A stretch of 64,000 nucleotides of DNA from Gonocerus acuteangulatus (lineage: Eukaryota; Arthropoda; Insecta; Hemiptera; Coreidae): NCBI GenBank assembly GCA_946811695.1, contig OX328126.1:5664962-5728961 (forward strand), read 5' to 3'. The translations under genes and the position numbers were made by a program. The first letter of the stretch is position 1. Every line of letters begins with the position of its first letter. Shown here piece by piece: positions 10,950-50,291 of the stretch. The notes below the pieces were generated by a model. That model was given only the letters and a program-made list of their open reading frames with translations. It searched no databases and was not told where the DNA came from.

Positions 10950-11510
10950 CGCATGCGCAAAATTTTTAGGGAAATATTCCCATCGGTTCCGGTTCAATGA
11001 ACAACTCGCTCCATGGAACTCAATAAAAACTGATTATGTCTCGTTTAGGACCAAGGAAGGCTTTGTGACGTCAGGGAAGGGAGTTAGTGTTTAATGTTTA
11101 TCAATATTTAGCCAAAGCTGAAGCTAAAAACTATAGCCTGTTCAAATAGATGGAGGCAATGGGTGGGGCCTATATTCCCGGAAGTAGTAGGAAGAACTCC
11201 CTTTTATAACCTTATCAGTTTTGAACCGTTACGAACCGGTATGTCGCCTCACTTTTCTAAATTGTTTTAGCCTTAGCTTTAGTTAAGTATTGATAAATAT
11301 TAATCACTATCTCCCTTGTCGCCTGACCTCTCAAAGCCTTCCCTAGTCCTAAACGAGACATAATCAGTTTTTATAGTGATTCACGTTAAGTGTTTGATAT
11401 TTAAAAGGCTTTTCAAATGCTGGGAAAGAAGGGGTAGGGCAGGGAGAAATTCCTGCCCAGACCTTCGGCATACGCAATTGAACTACTGGGTTTATCTGGA
11501 CTGCCAGTAA
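10950..11510. mobile_element. Foldback MITE, family F (copy 1)
   Basis: The segment reads largely as a palindrome: 'ctgattatgtctcgtttagg' near 11029 recurs inverted near 11350, and the 'ttagccaaagctgaagct' region near 11108 recurs inverted near 11270. The centre holds CTATAGCCTGTTCAAATAGA. Related copies lie at 21077-21795, 33135-33480 and 39691-40222. Confidence 0.75.
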
Positions 11511-11695
11511 TAGCCAAATGATAAAATGATAAGGCCTGACTACTTCTATCTTACATGATCACATTTGTACACCCATAATTTCATGTCTGTTATTGGTATA
11601 AGTTACTTCCTTTCTTGTAACCTCAAAGTTCATTATTTTCTCGATTTTCTGCTCTAGAGACATGTTATAGAGGTATTTAGAGTAATATGTCCTTG

Positions 11696-11892
11696 AGGGG
11701 TCTCGCCGAGGTCTAGTGGCTAACGCCTTAGATCCTCTTGCAGGTAATGGGGGCTTGAATCCCACCTGCAGGAAGGATTTTTCTCATTTCAGGGACCGTT
11801 GAGAAAATTCTCGGCTGCACCATGGATTTCGGTGCTAATGGCCTAGTTGTTGGTGCACCGTTAAAAAAAAAAAAAATAAATTAAAAAAAATA
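11696..11892 (+). mobile_element. tRNA-derived SINE (same family as 7710)
   Basis: The head GGGGTCTCGCCGAGGTCTAG, B-box-like GCTTGAATCCC and the 3' module GGTGCTAATGGCCTAGTTGT parallel the copy at 7710. It ends in A-rich sequence. A short TCCTTG on both sides may be the target duplication. Confidence 0.85.
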
Positions 11893-12367
11893 AATCCTTG
11901 GCAGCATTGTATGTTTCCTAGCCACTACATACACATATAATTAGAACAATTTGGGTCACTATAAAATATACCTAGTTTACACAAGCATTGTATGTGTAAT
12001 CATTATTATTCATATTAAGTATTTCTGTTCTACGTTTGCACATCACAACAGATTAAGTACAGGATGATAATGCAGCTTCTGCAATGTGGACTTTCCTTTT
12101 GTCTGTGGCTTTAAACTTAAAGATTAGAGAGAACTTAGAGATCAAGTTCTAGTAGATGAATTATCCCATTAGGCCATTCACAAGGTCTAGATATTATCTC
12201 TACTAAAATTCTGGACAGAAGATACTTGCAAAGAAGATATTTTTTATTTATTAAAAAAGTTTGAACCAGAATTCCACAAGAAAAACAAGTATACTTTAGA
12301 GTTTTTTATGAGTATCATTGTGGTTCTTTTTCTTATCAACTAAAAAAAGAAAATTTCTTCTTTCCAG

Positions 12368-39480
<27,113 letters not shown>

Positions 39481-39596
39481 GCATTTTAAATTGAATGTTT
39501 TCAATAACTTTCTTAAATTATGTGAAGGTTTGAGTCATCAACTATTCTATTGTTTACTAATTTTATTATTATTTTGTTAATTTATTAATATAACTT

Positions 39597-40395
39597 GAGG
39601 GCGAGAATGGCTCAGTGGTAAGGCACTCGACTAATATTCTGGAGGACCTGAGTTCAAAACTCGGGTGTGCACTAAAGATTTTATTTTTTATAGCCGGTTC
39701 AGATAAACCCAGGAGTTCAATTTCGCAAGTGCCATTTGCAAAGCCTTTTAATGATCAAACACTTAACGTGAATCACTATAAAAACTGATTAAGCCTCGTT
39801 TAAGACTAGGGAACACTTTGTGAAGTTAGACAAGGGAGATAGTGTTTAATATTAATCAATACTTAGCCAAAGCTAAGGCTGAAAACGTTTTAAATTTCAT
39901 AGTAATAAGGTTATGACTCAGAGAATTTTTATCACCAATTTTCTACAGGGAATATAGGTCACGCCCTTTTCCCTCCATCTAACCATCTATTTGAACAGGC
40001 AGTGTTATAGTCGAAATTTTTTTCAGCCCTAACTTGGGCTAAGTATTGATAAACATTAAACACTATCTCCTTTGCCTGACCTCTCGAAACCTTCCTTAGT
40101 CGTAAACGACACATAATCAGTTTTTATTGAGTTTCCCGTAGCGTATTGTTTGTTGAAATAGCGGACCCACAGAATTTCGTGCATGTGGGATTTGAGCTAT
40201 TCCATATAACTGAACGGGCTATAGTGTCATCGTTCGAGGGTTGGATTCGGGGTTCCAGACCGTCCCTAGGCTTTAATTAATTTAAAGGATACCCAAAAAG
40301 GGAAAAATGAGGTGGCCAGAGCATATTACTGACCACGCTATCTCCTTAGTGTGAAGTATAGTATCTGTGCCTCTGGGTCCTTGTGGCCTCTTAGA
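39597..40395 (+). mobile_element. SINE, family B, split by a MITE
   Basis: The head 39597-39690 (GAGGGCGAGAATGGCTCAGT, B box gagttcaaaactcgg) ends 'gtgcactaaagattttatt'. The body resumes at 40225 ('tgtcatcgttcgagggttggattcgggg ... tccctaggctttaatt ... atctccttagtgtg ... ggtccttgtggcct'). The order is the same as in the uninterrupted copy at 12685-13018. It lies in the putative 3' UTR or just downstream of the receptor gene. Confidence 0.85.
39691..40222. mobile_element. Foldback MITE, family F (copy 4), inserted in a SINE
   Basis: The ends TAGCCGGTTCAGATAA and inverted TTATATGGAATAG / CTGAACGGGCTA share TAGCC.GTTCAG. TA is present on both sides. The interior palindrome matches the other family F copies. 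Because the host SINE is known from an intact copy, both insertion borders are well defined here. Confidence 0.85.
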
Positions 40396-41860
40396 GTTAA
40401 ATATGAAAGTCAGGATGTTTTGAATATCAGCTGTCAATGTGATGAATAGGACTGGGCTAAGAACATGTGGGGACCTGATGTGTTACGCCTTAAGTTGGAG
40501 CTTGAAGTATCACATGAAACTTTCTAGGATTTTATTATTTGCTAGGTGAATTGATGTGAGAATTAGTTTGAGTTTAAGCAGGAATCCCTCTGGCTTTTTA
40601 TTTTAAATCTTGAGTTTTTAGAAAGATAGGCTAGAACAGAACAGCTTTTTCTAAGCCTCCATAAGCGAGAGTTGGTATCGCAAAACTGGACAGTAAATCC
40701 TTCTTAGTATCTTACGATCTAAGGAGTTCAAGTTATTACCACTAGTGATGTGAGCGTCCATGTTTCGGCTCCATATGTCAAAATTGGTCTATCTAAGGTC
40801 TTACAAAGACGAGTCTTTGAGCTCTTTTGTCTCATATTACTTGTAAATTTTGTAAGAACAATTCATGTATTCATTAGTTATTTAAAATATTTTCATCTGA
40901 TGACTCAACCTACAACACTTTTGTTTAAATTTTGTACAAAACATTAAGAATACGTTACTTTCGGAAAAGACATAAGTTTAAATTACCTTTGTGGTTGAAT
41001 GGACTTACTTATCGACCTTAGTACCGTTACAAAAGGAAAATGAAGAATTAATAAGTAATAAAAGACAATCACACTTCATAGTTTGTAATACCTTTCCCTT
41101 ACTGTGTTCTTCTTAAACATATTGATGTATGTAGTTGTTGTATTACGTACTACGAACTTGTCTATTATCAGCTTTCCTTAATTTCGTAATAGCAATTTTC
41201 AGTATTAACAAATACTACTTATTGTATTAGGGTAATGAATGAGTGTTTATATGATGTTAAAACTTTTCGAGAGGAGATCTAATAGTTCTGGAGTAAAAAA
41301 AAAAAAGAATAATAAATCCGTAAAATTTGTCTGTAATATTTAAGATAGCCTAATATGATTTGCTCAAAATGTCAATTACATGAGTTAATTTATTCCATGA
41401 GACATTACTAACGAGCAGAGCCGTCTAACGTTCGACTATATTGTTCTTAAACTGAAAACTTTATTTTTGTTTTGTAGTTAAATAAAATTATCAAACCAAA
41501 TATTTTGCGTAAGAATCATTTTCGGTATCATTGATCGAACAGGCTAAACTTATTTATTTTTAATTAATTCTCAAAAAACTTATATCAATAAAATATGAAA
41601 GATGTTTGCTAAACCCCAAAAGGAATTATTCTTATGTTTTAATATATAAATATAAAATCTGTTTTGAGTAGCCTTATGAAACTAAAACTGAAAATAACCA
41701 AAACAATTCATCTGTCTCTTCCAAGTTTTCATTAGTTTCTGGATGTTTTGCTGTGAACATAAGAAGAAAGAATATGAAAATAATAACTTAACTTTCTTAA
41801 CAAAATTAATTTTTTTTTCTGGATAAATTTTTTATACTTTTAGAAATATTTTAAACTTAT
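40396..41860. other. Downstream of the receptor gene, nothing recognised
   Basis: Possible 3' UTR / intergenic sequence. AATAAA on the + strand at 41057-41062 is one candidate poly(A) signal for the receptor, but it is not distinguished from others in this AT-rich DNA. Confidence 0.35.
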
Positions 41861-41925
41861 GCAACCTGTAGATAGCCCGGCGTTAATAGCCTAATTGTTG
41901 AGACGCCGTTAAACACGAAAAAAAT
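41861..41925 (+). mobile_element. 3' module of the 5S-type SINE
   Basis: 'gcaacctgtagatagcccggcgttaatagcctaattgttgagacgccgttaaa' followed by A-rich sequence equals the tail of the SINE at 14268-14458. 5' truncated. Confidence 0.8.
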
Positions 41926-42164
41926 AATTTTAAACTTATGTTTCCAAAACTCTCTTTTTTCAAACTGGTTTTCAAGATATATCAAGATCTACCCAACCAA
42001 ATTCATAAAAATTTGCAAAACAGACTTTTAACATTATTATTATTATTTTGTGCCATATTCATAAGTTACACATTTTTTGAGCATGTATTTTTAATAAATA
42101 TTAGTTTCTTTACAAACAATTTTTCCCTATGACAAATATCAGATATTTTTTCATAACATATTGG

Positions 42165-42335
42165 GGCAAGTTCGAGGAAGATAAGATTCCCAGACTGTCC
42201 CTAGTCACACCCAGCCTTTAATAGGTGGCAGCAAAGGAGAAAATAAAGCGGGCAAAGCTTAGTACTGACCACTCTATCTCCCTAGGGTGCCCTAAGGTCA
42301 AGAATCAGATTCATCACTACAAAATCATTAATACT
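42165..42335 (+). mobile_element. SINE body fragment, family B
   Basis: 'gttcgaggaagataagattcccagactgtccctagtcacacccagcctttaat ... gagaaaataaagcgggca ... ctgaccactctatctccctaggg' parallels 40232-40360. Confidence 0.7.
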
Positions 42336-42339
42336 AAGC

Positions 42340-42376
42340 TGACCCTTTTCTCTTCAACTTGAAGAGAAAAGGGTCA
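42340..42376. repeat. Perfect palindrome, 18-bp arms, 1-bp centre
   Basis: TGACCCTTTTCTCTTCAA, C, then its exact reverse complement. There is no repeat family around it that explains the symmetry. Confidence 0.95.
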
Positions 42377-43965
42377 TCTTTGAATTTTTGTTATGTGTGG
42401 AACGTCAAAAAATAAAAAAACTTCACCAAATAATTTCAATAACCTTACTTCTTCCTTACATGTTTTGCACCCTTTTGATGCATCTTCGGGGAACAACAAA
42501 ATTAATAACATAATTAACAAAATTGGTTCAGTAGGTCTCGAGATATCTTGAAACACGTTTCAAAAATGTAGTTTTGAAAATATATGTAAAAAAATATAAT
42601 CGATTTTTTTTTCTATCAAGCAATAACATAAAGTGGATTGAATATAAGAAGAAAGAATATGATAATGGTAATTATTTAACTTGCATTATATTGAGGCGAC
42701 TAAGATTTTTGGAAGACAGAAAAAATAATTTAAATGGCTTGACATTGATTTGGCCAGATGTTCCAACAAAATATGGTCTCTACTCAATTACATTTATTTG
42801 CTTCTCATAAGAAGTCATAAATGTAGATTTCCGAGCCACAAATCCATCATCAGTGAAAAACTTGATGCACTCAAGACTCTTAAAAAGTCGCTACGATAGA
42901 AGGAAATAAAGGATTTTTTTGTCAAAACCAGTATTTTTTGTAAGCCTATCATTTAAACGGGTTGTGGTTTAGGTGTGAACAACATTTTACTTAATTCAAT
43001 AATAATTTGGGTAAACTGATTATATATTCTATGGAAGTATGTTATGAAACATAAGGGACTGAAGAATTTATGTTGGAATAAAGATTACTAAAGCTAGATG
43101 GACTTTATCCTTTTGGCCGCAACATTCAATAAACAGGAATTTTGCGGGTCACACGGAATTCATTTGGACAGTGTTGCATGCCTCATGCGGAACTGATTTC
43201 GTATTTCTCTTTGTCTTTTTCCTCAATAGTAAGCTTAGTCCTAATAGAGATGACAAGAGGAAGTAATACATCACCTACTGTCTAGTGGTGAACTAAGAGA
43301 ACTACAAGAATAACAAGAAAAAGCCTCTAGGTAGCACGAGAATTCAGTATTAGGAGAAACATAGCGTTTTTGTCAGCCCGCACCAGTTCGAGAACAGCGA
43401 TGAATGGGTTAACAATCCTCAACCAAAAGAACTATTTAGAAATATATTTTGCAAGGAATCTTTTTGGTTTGAGTATGCCCAAACCAGACCTCACAGTAAT
43501 AATGCTTGAGCTATTAAGCGACAGATGGAATGGGAATTTAGTAAAATTAGAAAATTCATATTTATTTGTTGAAAAATAAAATCCCTACTTAATTACTTAA
43601 CCATTTTCTATGTGGCAAAGATTCAATTTTGGAAATATTTTGAAGAAAATTGTCCCCGCGAGGCTAAAAACACTTAACAAGATGAAATTTTTCTTCTACA
43701 AATTGTTCCTTTTATCTGGAATACTGGGAAAACAGGGGAGCCAAAACTTATAAATATTTCAACGAGAAACTGAACAGACATCTTAATAAAGACTAACTAA
43801 ATACAGTATTTGCATTTAAATGTTTCTAATTGTTTTCCCTTTATCTTGTATGTGCTAATTTTCCAAATCTTTAAAGATTGGGAACTTTTTATGAGATAAA
43901 TTATGATGAAATATGCAGAGCGCTGGGTTCGGTTGGTTTCCAGCATTTTTAATTGTAATACAGTA
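42377..43965. other. Intergenic, nothing recognised
   Basis: AT-rich. Frames such as 43370-43579 (+) (ARNLFGLSMPKPDLTVIMLE) have no family I recognise; possibly an old transposase remnant, not claimed. Confidence 0.4.
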
Positions 43966-43967
43966 GA

Positions 43968-44030
43968 GTCCCGCTAATCTGAACTAATTTGGACCGAAGC
44001 CTGTGCGGATTAGGCGGAGTTTTGTGATAT
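43968..44030 (+). mobile_element. Pogo/Tigger-like terminal repeat fragment
   Basis: CAGTAGAGTCCCGCTAATCT 'gaactaatttggacc' resembles the ends of pogo/Tigger elements (CAGT.GA.TCCCG.TAATC). Only one end is seen. Confidence 0.45.
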
Positions 44031-44114
44031 AATGCCACATATTAACTTTATGAGGTGTAATGCATCTGATGTGACAAGAATTAAAGGCAATAAATTACTT
44101 ATTCTTTAATTTAT

Positions 44115-44275
44115 TATTATTATAACGTCCATTATAATTAACTCCGAATTTTAGGATGGCTTATCTATAGGTAACCCCCTTCTAGCCAGGATAGGGCAGA
44201 TGTCTTTTCTTTTTCTAAAGAAAAGCCATCAACCCAAGTGGGAATCGAACCCACGACCCTTGGCACGGGGGTTCG
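44115..44275 (-). mobile_element. SINE, family C, head truncated
   Basis: On the - strand: 'cccgtgccaagggtcgtgggttcgattcccacttggg', 'ttgatggcttttctttagaaa', 'cagacatctgccctatcctggctag', 'cctatagataagccatcctaaaattcgg'. Same order as 29497-29716. Confidence 0.8.
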
Positions 44276-46780
44276 ATTTTCTCGAAATTCTACATATGTT
44301 ACGATAATTTAAACTTCAGTGCAGTTTAAATTACTGTCACACTGCAATTTAAACTGGACTGAACAGTGGCTGTAATCGAAGATGAAATTGATCTGATAGG
44401 CGGTATATGCGAACAGATTCTACATGTGTGGGTAAATTTAGACTTGATTCAATTTTAAGTAGAGCTGTACTTAGCATTTTTAGTTAGAGGGGAAAATTAT
44501 AAGTTTCATAAATGCATATAAAACGTACATCATAACTAGAAAAAAATTGTTTTCTTTATAAAAAAAAATGTTCTAGCTCAGAAATTTTATAAAATTATTT
44601 TTTCCCCTATTCCTGTTTGGATTATGGAGATTGTTGAATTAACAGCTCTCTACTGAATTTTGTAATTTTCATGGACAAATAAAAGTTCTTCTTGTTATTT
44701 TCATATTACTGAGGAAGCCCCATAATTGTTTAATTTATTATAATTTTAAAAATTTAAGACTTGATTTTTTGTTTGGGTAGGATGGTAGTATTGTAGTGAA
44801 TTTATCTATTAACAGATTTCGAGATTAAATGTAAATGAATAATTGACTATATTGAGGATATATTTTCTAAACACGTTGACTTCGTTGAGACCATACGATA
44901 AACTATCAATTAGTATTTAATGATTAGCATTGTATATTTTTAATGATCTTTTTTATAAGAATTTCTTGGTAAAAGGTGTTTCAAGAACTAAATAAACTGT
45001 TTTAATTAATTTAATCACAACAATTTTGTTTTGTCATAATGTTAACATCAATTCTGAATATTTTAATCTATATGAGCCTAAACATCTTTGTCCCATTCAA
45101 AAAGATTGATAGTTAAAGGAAATATGTTAAACACAGTAATGATGTATAAGTGGGGAAAGAGACCTGATTAACACTTTGACACGTTCGGTGTTTATGATAT
45201 CCTGTAACGCAGTTAACGTGTTATCTTCCTAATATTCCTTAAAATAAAACAAAAAAATACTTTGATTTTTTTATTTAGTCAAAAACTTCTCCCAAATATT
45301 CTGAGCCTAAGAAATAATCTGAAAAATAAATGTCTGAACCAAATAGACTAAAGTTGCGGTAAATAACTGTTCACTTTGTCTCAACCCAATGTCGAAGAAA
45401 TTCATACCCGTTTGAGTAAAATTCATTTAATTTTATAAATTGTATCCAAAAAAGGAATACATTTTTTAATTAGGAGATTTAACGTGGTTAACTTTGACAT
45501 TAGATTCCTCTTGTTCGTTTATATTAGAGCGTGTAACATGTAATCGTACAACATTAAAATAAATACTGAAAAGTGAAAAAAATCTAATAATTCATCAAAT
45601 GGAGTTATCACCTGTTTTTATTTTCATGTCTCATTTGTCGATTGGACTTTGGTTACCTGTTTTATTTTGATATAATTTCATATGAAACAAAAATCTCAAG
45701 AAAAAATGTAAAGCAATTATTCTTCGCTCATCACCTGTATTTGAAATTTACTTTGCTCGCCAAAACTCAAAAATAGTATACTAAATAAGAATTTAAAAGA
45801 AAAAAAATGAATATTTAAAAATAATGCCACTAGATTTAGAATAAATCGTTAGGCTACCAGTGCTACGTTCAAAGCATCACAGTTTTTAGACTTTTTTTTT
45901 TTACAGGGTATCGATAACATCTACAAATCTTGTTATCAGAAAATTAGTTTTTATTTTGTTTAAATGCGTTACTAGTACTTAATAACAGATGAATTTTGTA
46001 TTATTTAAAGCAATATAGAATAAACACAATGTGATTAATTTTATAAGTACTGTTAAAAGAGAGGAGTAATTTAAGTACCCCCTTATTTAAGTTAATAGAG
46101 AAAATAAGTTATATGTCATAGTAGTAAATTGTGTTCGATGAGGGAAATTAGGCCACGTGAAAAACTGTTGACTACGATCGTTAATTTCAAAACAACAATG
46201 AAAGTGGCACTAAATAAAAACAAGAAAACACAACAAAAAATCATGTAAATAAAGTTTTTAAGTCTCTAAATGATTTCCCAACTCTACAATTTGTGAAAAA
46301 TGTGATAGGAAGTATAATTTAAATTCAATAAATTATTTAAATTTACTATTTACTACTATAGTATAAGGTTGTATTATTGTTCTGTATGCTTTAGCCTACA
46401 TTTAGGGTAATAGAATTTTTTATGATGTTCATAGTGTATATAGATGGACCGATTTATATGTTTTTTGTCAAAGAACCTTGTATATAAGCAGAATAATCCA
46501 TTGTAAAGTACTGTTTTATTAAGATATATTATAGAGCTAATAAATACTATAAAATATTTATTTTGTTGTGGTAATGTTCATCATTTGTTCAGAATATATA
46601 TAAATGTATTAATTGTTATTGTAATTAAATAATGTTACATAAATTTCAGTGGCATTTATCAGCAATAAGATGTGATTTAATAACTGTCTTAATAATTTAA
46701 GTAGAACCCAAGTCTCTTTTTGAAATAAATAATATTTAAGTTTCTCTTATCAGTAGACAAAGAAAAGAAAGGCATTTATA
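44276..46780. other. Intergenic, nothing recognised
   Basis: 2.5 kb of very AT-rich DNA. TTAACACTTTGACACGTTCG at about 45170 with 'cgcagttaacgtgtta' at about 45202 may be a decayed TTAA-type MITE, too degraded to call. Confidence 0.5.
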
Positions 46781-46787
46781 AAAAATA

Positions 46788-47268
46788 TCAGGTCATCCCA
46801 GAAGTAATGTCGGTAACCGACATAAACCGACAGTCGGAGGACTGTAGAATGTGTCGATCCAAGTTTTTCTGCTAGCTCTTTGATTGTTACAACAGGGTTT
46901 TCTTCTACAGTAGCCTGCAGGAGTTGGTCGCCAAGCTAGACCTGAACGAAGCTCGTCTTCAAGCTTGCTGCACTTGTCGCTCACTAATGACATTTTTGCC
47001 ATATTTCTAAACATTTTCAATAATTTGAAGCAGCATTTTCTCCTTTATCGAATTTCTAAAGCATAAAATGGCGTAAGTGGTGTCTTGGGAGATCCATTTC
47101 AAATGAAATGTCAGTATAGAATAAGTAAGTTTCACCGACCAAAACATTATAAATAGAAGTGTATTTAATGATATAATAAACAAAAAATGTAAACAAAAAT
47201 AAATTGAAAACCAGGGAACATAAACAGACAGAATGTTAAAAACTGACATTACTTATCGGATGGCCTGA
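46788..47268. mobile_element. Non-autonomous mariner element
   Basis: Ends TCAGGTCATCCCAGAAGTAA and inverted TTACTTATCGGATGGCCTGA, flanked by TA. These are mariner-type termini (…CATCC..AAGTAATGTC.GT). On the - strand part of the left half reads RKTWIDTFYSPPTVGLCRLP, with no recognisable DDD catalytic region. 481 bp, internally deleted. Confidence 0.75.
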
Positions 47269-47440
47269 TATATTCTCTATTTCTGTAGGAGCAATAAAAA
47301 ATTAGACACACACCTCATGACGAGAGAGGAGATCCCGAAATGGCTAACCATTGACCATAAAGCATACTGACAGAATGTTTGCAGAGACACAAATATACTA
47401 TACATTATCATAGTGAAGAGATAGTCAACCGTTGCTATTA

Positions 47441-47508
47441 CGAAGGTGTAGATGATTGGGGGTTCGGTCATTTGTTGAATGACCGAATTCTGATCATCTA
47501 TACCTTCA
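47441..47508. repeat. Hairpin related to family G MITEs
   Basis: GAAGGTGTAGATGATTGGGG 'gttcggtcatt' and its near reverse complement are separated by 'tgttg'. The core 'gggttcggtc' resembles 18511-18545. Confidence 0.7.
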
Positions 47509-47755
47509 TAGTATACATTATGACCAAACTACTTGGCGATGAGAGCCCACATATAGAACAAATATTCAACAAAACAAATGTACTCGACAAATTATAACAA
47601 GTACATTATGAATTAAGCGGAAAAAACCCACATATAAATGAAAAAAAGATTCGTGAATATACATAGAAAATGTTATTTCTACCATTGCAATTATACCTGC
47701 ACTGTGCAGAGATAAAACACATTGTACATTAATTATAAAACAAATACTAACGTCT

Positions 47756-47948
47756 AGGTAACATAGAGAGATAGAGAAGTCAATAGGTAACATAGAGAGA
47801 TAGAGAAGTCAATAGGTAACATAGAGAGATAGAGAAGTCAATAGGTAACATTATAGAGAAGTCAAAAGGTAACATAGAGAGATAGAGAAGTCAATAGGTA
47901 ACATAGAGAGATAGAGAAGTCAATAGGTAACATTATAGAGAAGTCAAC
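47756..47948 (+). repeat. 29-bp minisatellite, about 6-7 units
   Basis: GGTAACATAGAGAGATAGAG + 'aagtcaata' is repeated in tandem. Two units carry the same internal deletion (ggtaacattatagagaagtca), so short and long units form a higher-order pattern. Confidence 0.95.
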
Positions 47949-48708
47949 ATAAAACAGACAAAAATAATTCAGTTAAAAGTTGTGAATTTTTGTCATTCAA
48001 AAGAGGTTCTGCCCCTTCTCCAGTGGCGCACCAATCACAAACCATGTTTGCATGGAACAAACAGACAAGAGTCTCATATATTAACCATTCTTTATTTGTA
48101 AGTCTCTTAAAATCAGTTTTGCTGATGCATTTTAAGTATCTCTTTTCTTCACAGAGTGGGAGAAGACATTTCTTTTCCTGAGAAGTACAACAAAATATTT
48201 TCAGCATTTTTTGGAGGTCATTCCTATTGTTTTCAATCGTCTTCGACTTAGCTCCCTAATTGTCAACTGATGTGCCAATCTTTTCGGAAACAATATTTCC
48301 TTAGCTGCTTAACAACCACGGCTGAGATATCTCGTGTAAAGATGCCGTTTCGATTTGCCCAAGAACGAATGAACTCGGGCTCTGCAAATGTTACGAATAT
48401 TCAATACCATTACCTGTAATATTTTTACTTCTGCTCTTATTATATATTATTAACTAGACTACAGTTTTTTATTACTTTTGGCAAGATAATGTTAATTTTT
48501 GGCTGCTTCGTTGAAGCCTAAGTTAACTCGAGTAATGCCATGAACTAGAATAAATATCTTGTTTCTTCTGAAATTATTATTTTTATTTTTTTTTTGTCTG
48601 TACCATACAAAGGTAGATGTAGTGAGCTATATCTGTAGGTAATAAAAATTATTTAATACAGATCAAGTATTTTTGGCATAATTTTTATTATAAATTTGTT
48701 CGTTTAAG

Positions 48709-49267
48709 CCCCGTTTCCATTACTACAAATCTGCCCTGCGACAAGTCGCACAACATGTGCCGGGCACAAATCGCAAAATGGAAACCATTAGCAACAAGTC
48801 ATGGCACATGTGCCTAGGACAATAATGTGCCAGATGACCCCGCGACAAAACACGAGCCTGCGCTTGTGCCTAGAGTAATGGAAACAGTTCGAAACTTGTG
48901 CCAGGAACAGGCGCAAGCCCAAAACACCATTTACACATACAACCCTGTCTAGTGTCCACAGAACCTAACCTAGAAAGTGTCTACTCTTCATGTACGTTGT
49001 ATTACACGTTTTTAAATCCATTTGTGTTTTATTTGACATGGAGTGGTCAAAATGCAAAGTGGTAAAACTAATTGAACTATTAGAACAGGAACACTCTACC
49101 AATAGACTAGATAGGCCTAAAAGGATTACAGAGGAGCTTGATACACCTACAGGAGATGTGGAAAGAAAATTACACTCTTTCGAATACCTCGGCGACATGT
49201 CGCAGAGAATTGGAAACAAAACTGTGCAAAAAATCCCCGTGATTGGTCAGAATGGAAACATAACTTA
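48709..49267 (+). mobile_element. Harbinger-like element with MADF-like frame remnant
   Basis: Ends 'ccccgtttccattactacaaatctg' and inverted 'cagaatggaaac', with TAA/TTA at the edges; related to the MITE at 31643. The + frame from 49038 reads MEWSKCKVVKLIELLEQEHS, which resembles the start of a MADF DNA-binding domain of the kind encoded by PIF/Harbinger elements. The frame runs to 49268 but loses domain similarity and is not a host gene. Confidence 0.5.
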
Positions 49268-49451
49268 AGTAGTTAATTATTTTTAATTGAAAGTGATTTT
49301 TCAATGAAGATTAGAATGTTGAGAAATTATCAAACAGAAAAAAAAAATTACATATTTACGTTCAGTGCCAGGGAGACCAGACTAATAAATCTAGGTATAA
49401 TCACAAAATTATTAATTCTTTTGAAAAAATTAATATTATTAACTACAAATA

Positions 49452-49645
49452 TTTTGGTGTTGGAGTATTGACCATCTTCTTCTGACCATCTATCACCGAT
49501 GTTTTGCTACTCATGCTCCTAGCTTCCTCAGGGTCAAATCTAGGAGAATCCATTCCCAGAGTAGACCCTAAGGAAGCTAGCAGAATGAAGAACAAAACAT
49601 CGGTGAAGAAGAAGTGACACGGTCAATACTTGAAGACCAAAATGT
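49452..49645. mobile_element. Foldback element, family H (copy 2)
   Basis: 'tattttggtgttggagtattgacc' at the left is inverted as 'ggtcaatacttgaagaccaaaatg' at the right. The inner arms 'caccgatgttttg ... gctagcttcctcagggt' / 'accctaaggaagctagc ... caaaacatcggtg' nearly close the hairpin. Confidence 0.8.
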
Positions 49646-49940
49646 TAATCATAACTTGGACTGTGGGAGTGTATGATTTAAAATTGTATTATTCAGTTTC
49701 TATATAACTGGCAATAATCAATTATTATACAAATCTAAAAAAAAATACTTACCTTAAAGAAAATTATAAATTCAGACCCTATGAGACCATCTGAACTCAC
49801 CTTCGAATAACTTCTTGTAATAAAGGATAAGGGAATACAAGTTGGCCCAACAGTGCTTGTCAGATTGAATGCGACCAATAAAAGCCTAATGGACAGTCAT
49901 AATGAGTTATAAAATATGTGTGAGTGAAAATATATTTACG

Positions 49941-49946
49941 TTTATT
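49941..49946 (-). promoter_or_regulatory. Candidate poly(A) signal of the RTN4IP1-like gene
   Basis: AATAAA on the - strand about 240 nt after the stop codon at 50184; position plausible, composition makes chance occurrence likely. Confidence 0.4.
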
Positions 49947-50183
49947 TACAGACAAAGCTATAGAGTTCTAAAAAATAAATTACAAAACAAATGTTTCATT
50001 AACTCTAGTGGGCTCAAATATACAAGGAATTATTTAACTAACATTGTATTTTAAAATATCTACAATAGTTTTGAGAAGAAGTGGACTTCCTTACTACGTA
50101 ATAATACAATTCAGGAAATATAATTTTTAACAATCCAATTAGATGAAAGCACAGTAAAATTGCTAATATGAGACTAGAATAAT

Positions 50184-50291
50184 TCATTGGTGTGAAATAG
50201 CGATTTTCCCCCTGAGGTGGCCTTCATTCACTCGTTTAAACGCTTGAGGAATATCACTATACTTGAACGTAGAATCTATCACAGGTTTCAT
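50184..50291 (-). CDS. RTN4IP1: RTN4IP1-like last exon with stop
   Basis: On the - strand, after 'acttattttcag', 36 codons MKPVIDSTFKYSDIPQAFKR 'VNEGHLRGKIAISHQ' and TGA (50186-50184). Contains the C-terminal signature of the family, PVI..TF...P.AF..V..GH.RGK. Phase 0. Confidence 0.93.
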   Translation of the reverse strand: MKPVIDSTFKYSDIPQAFKRVNEGHLRGKIAISHQ

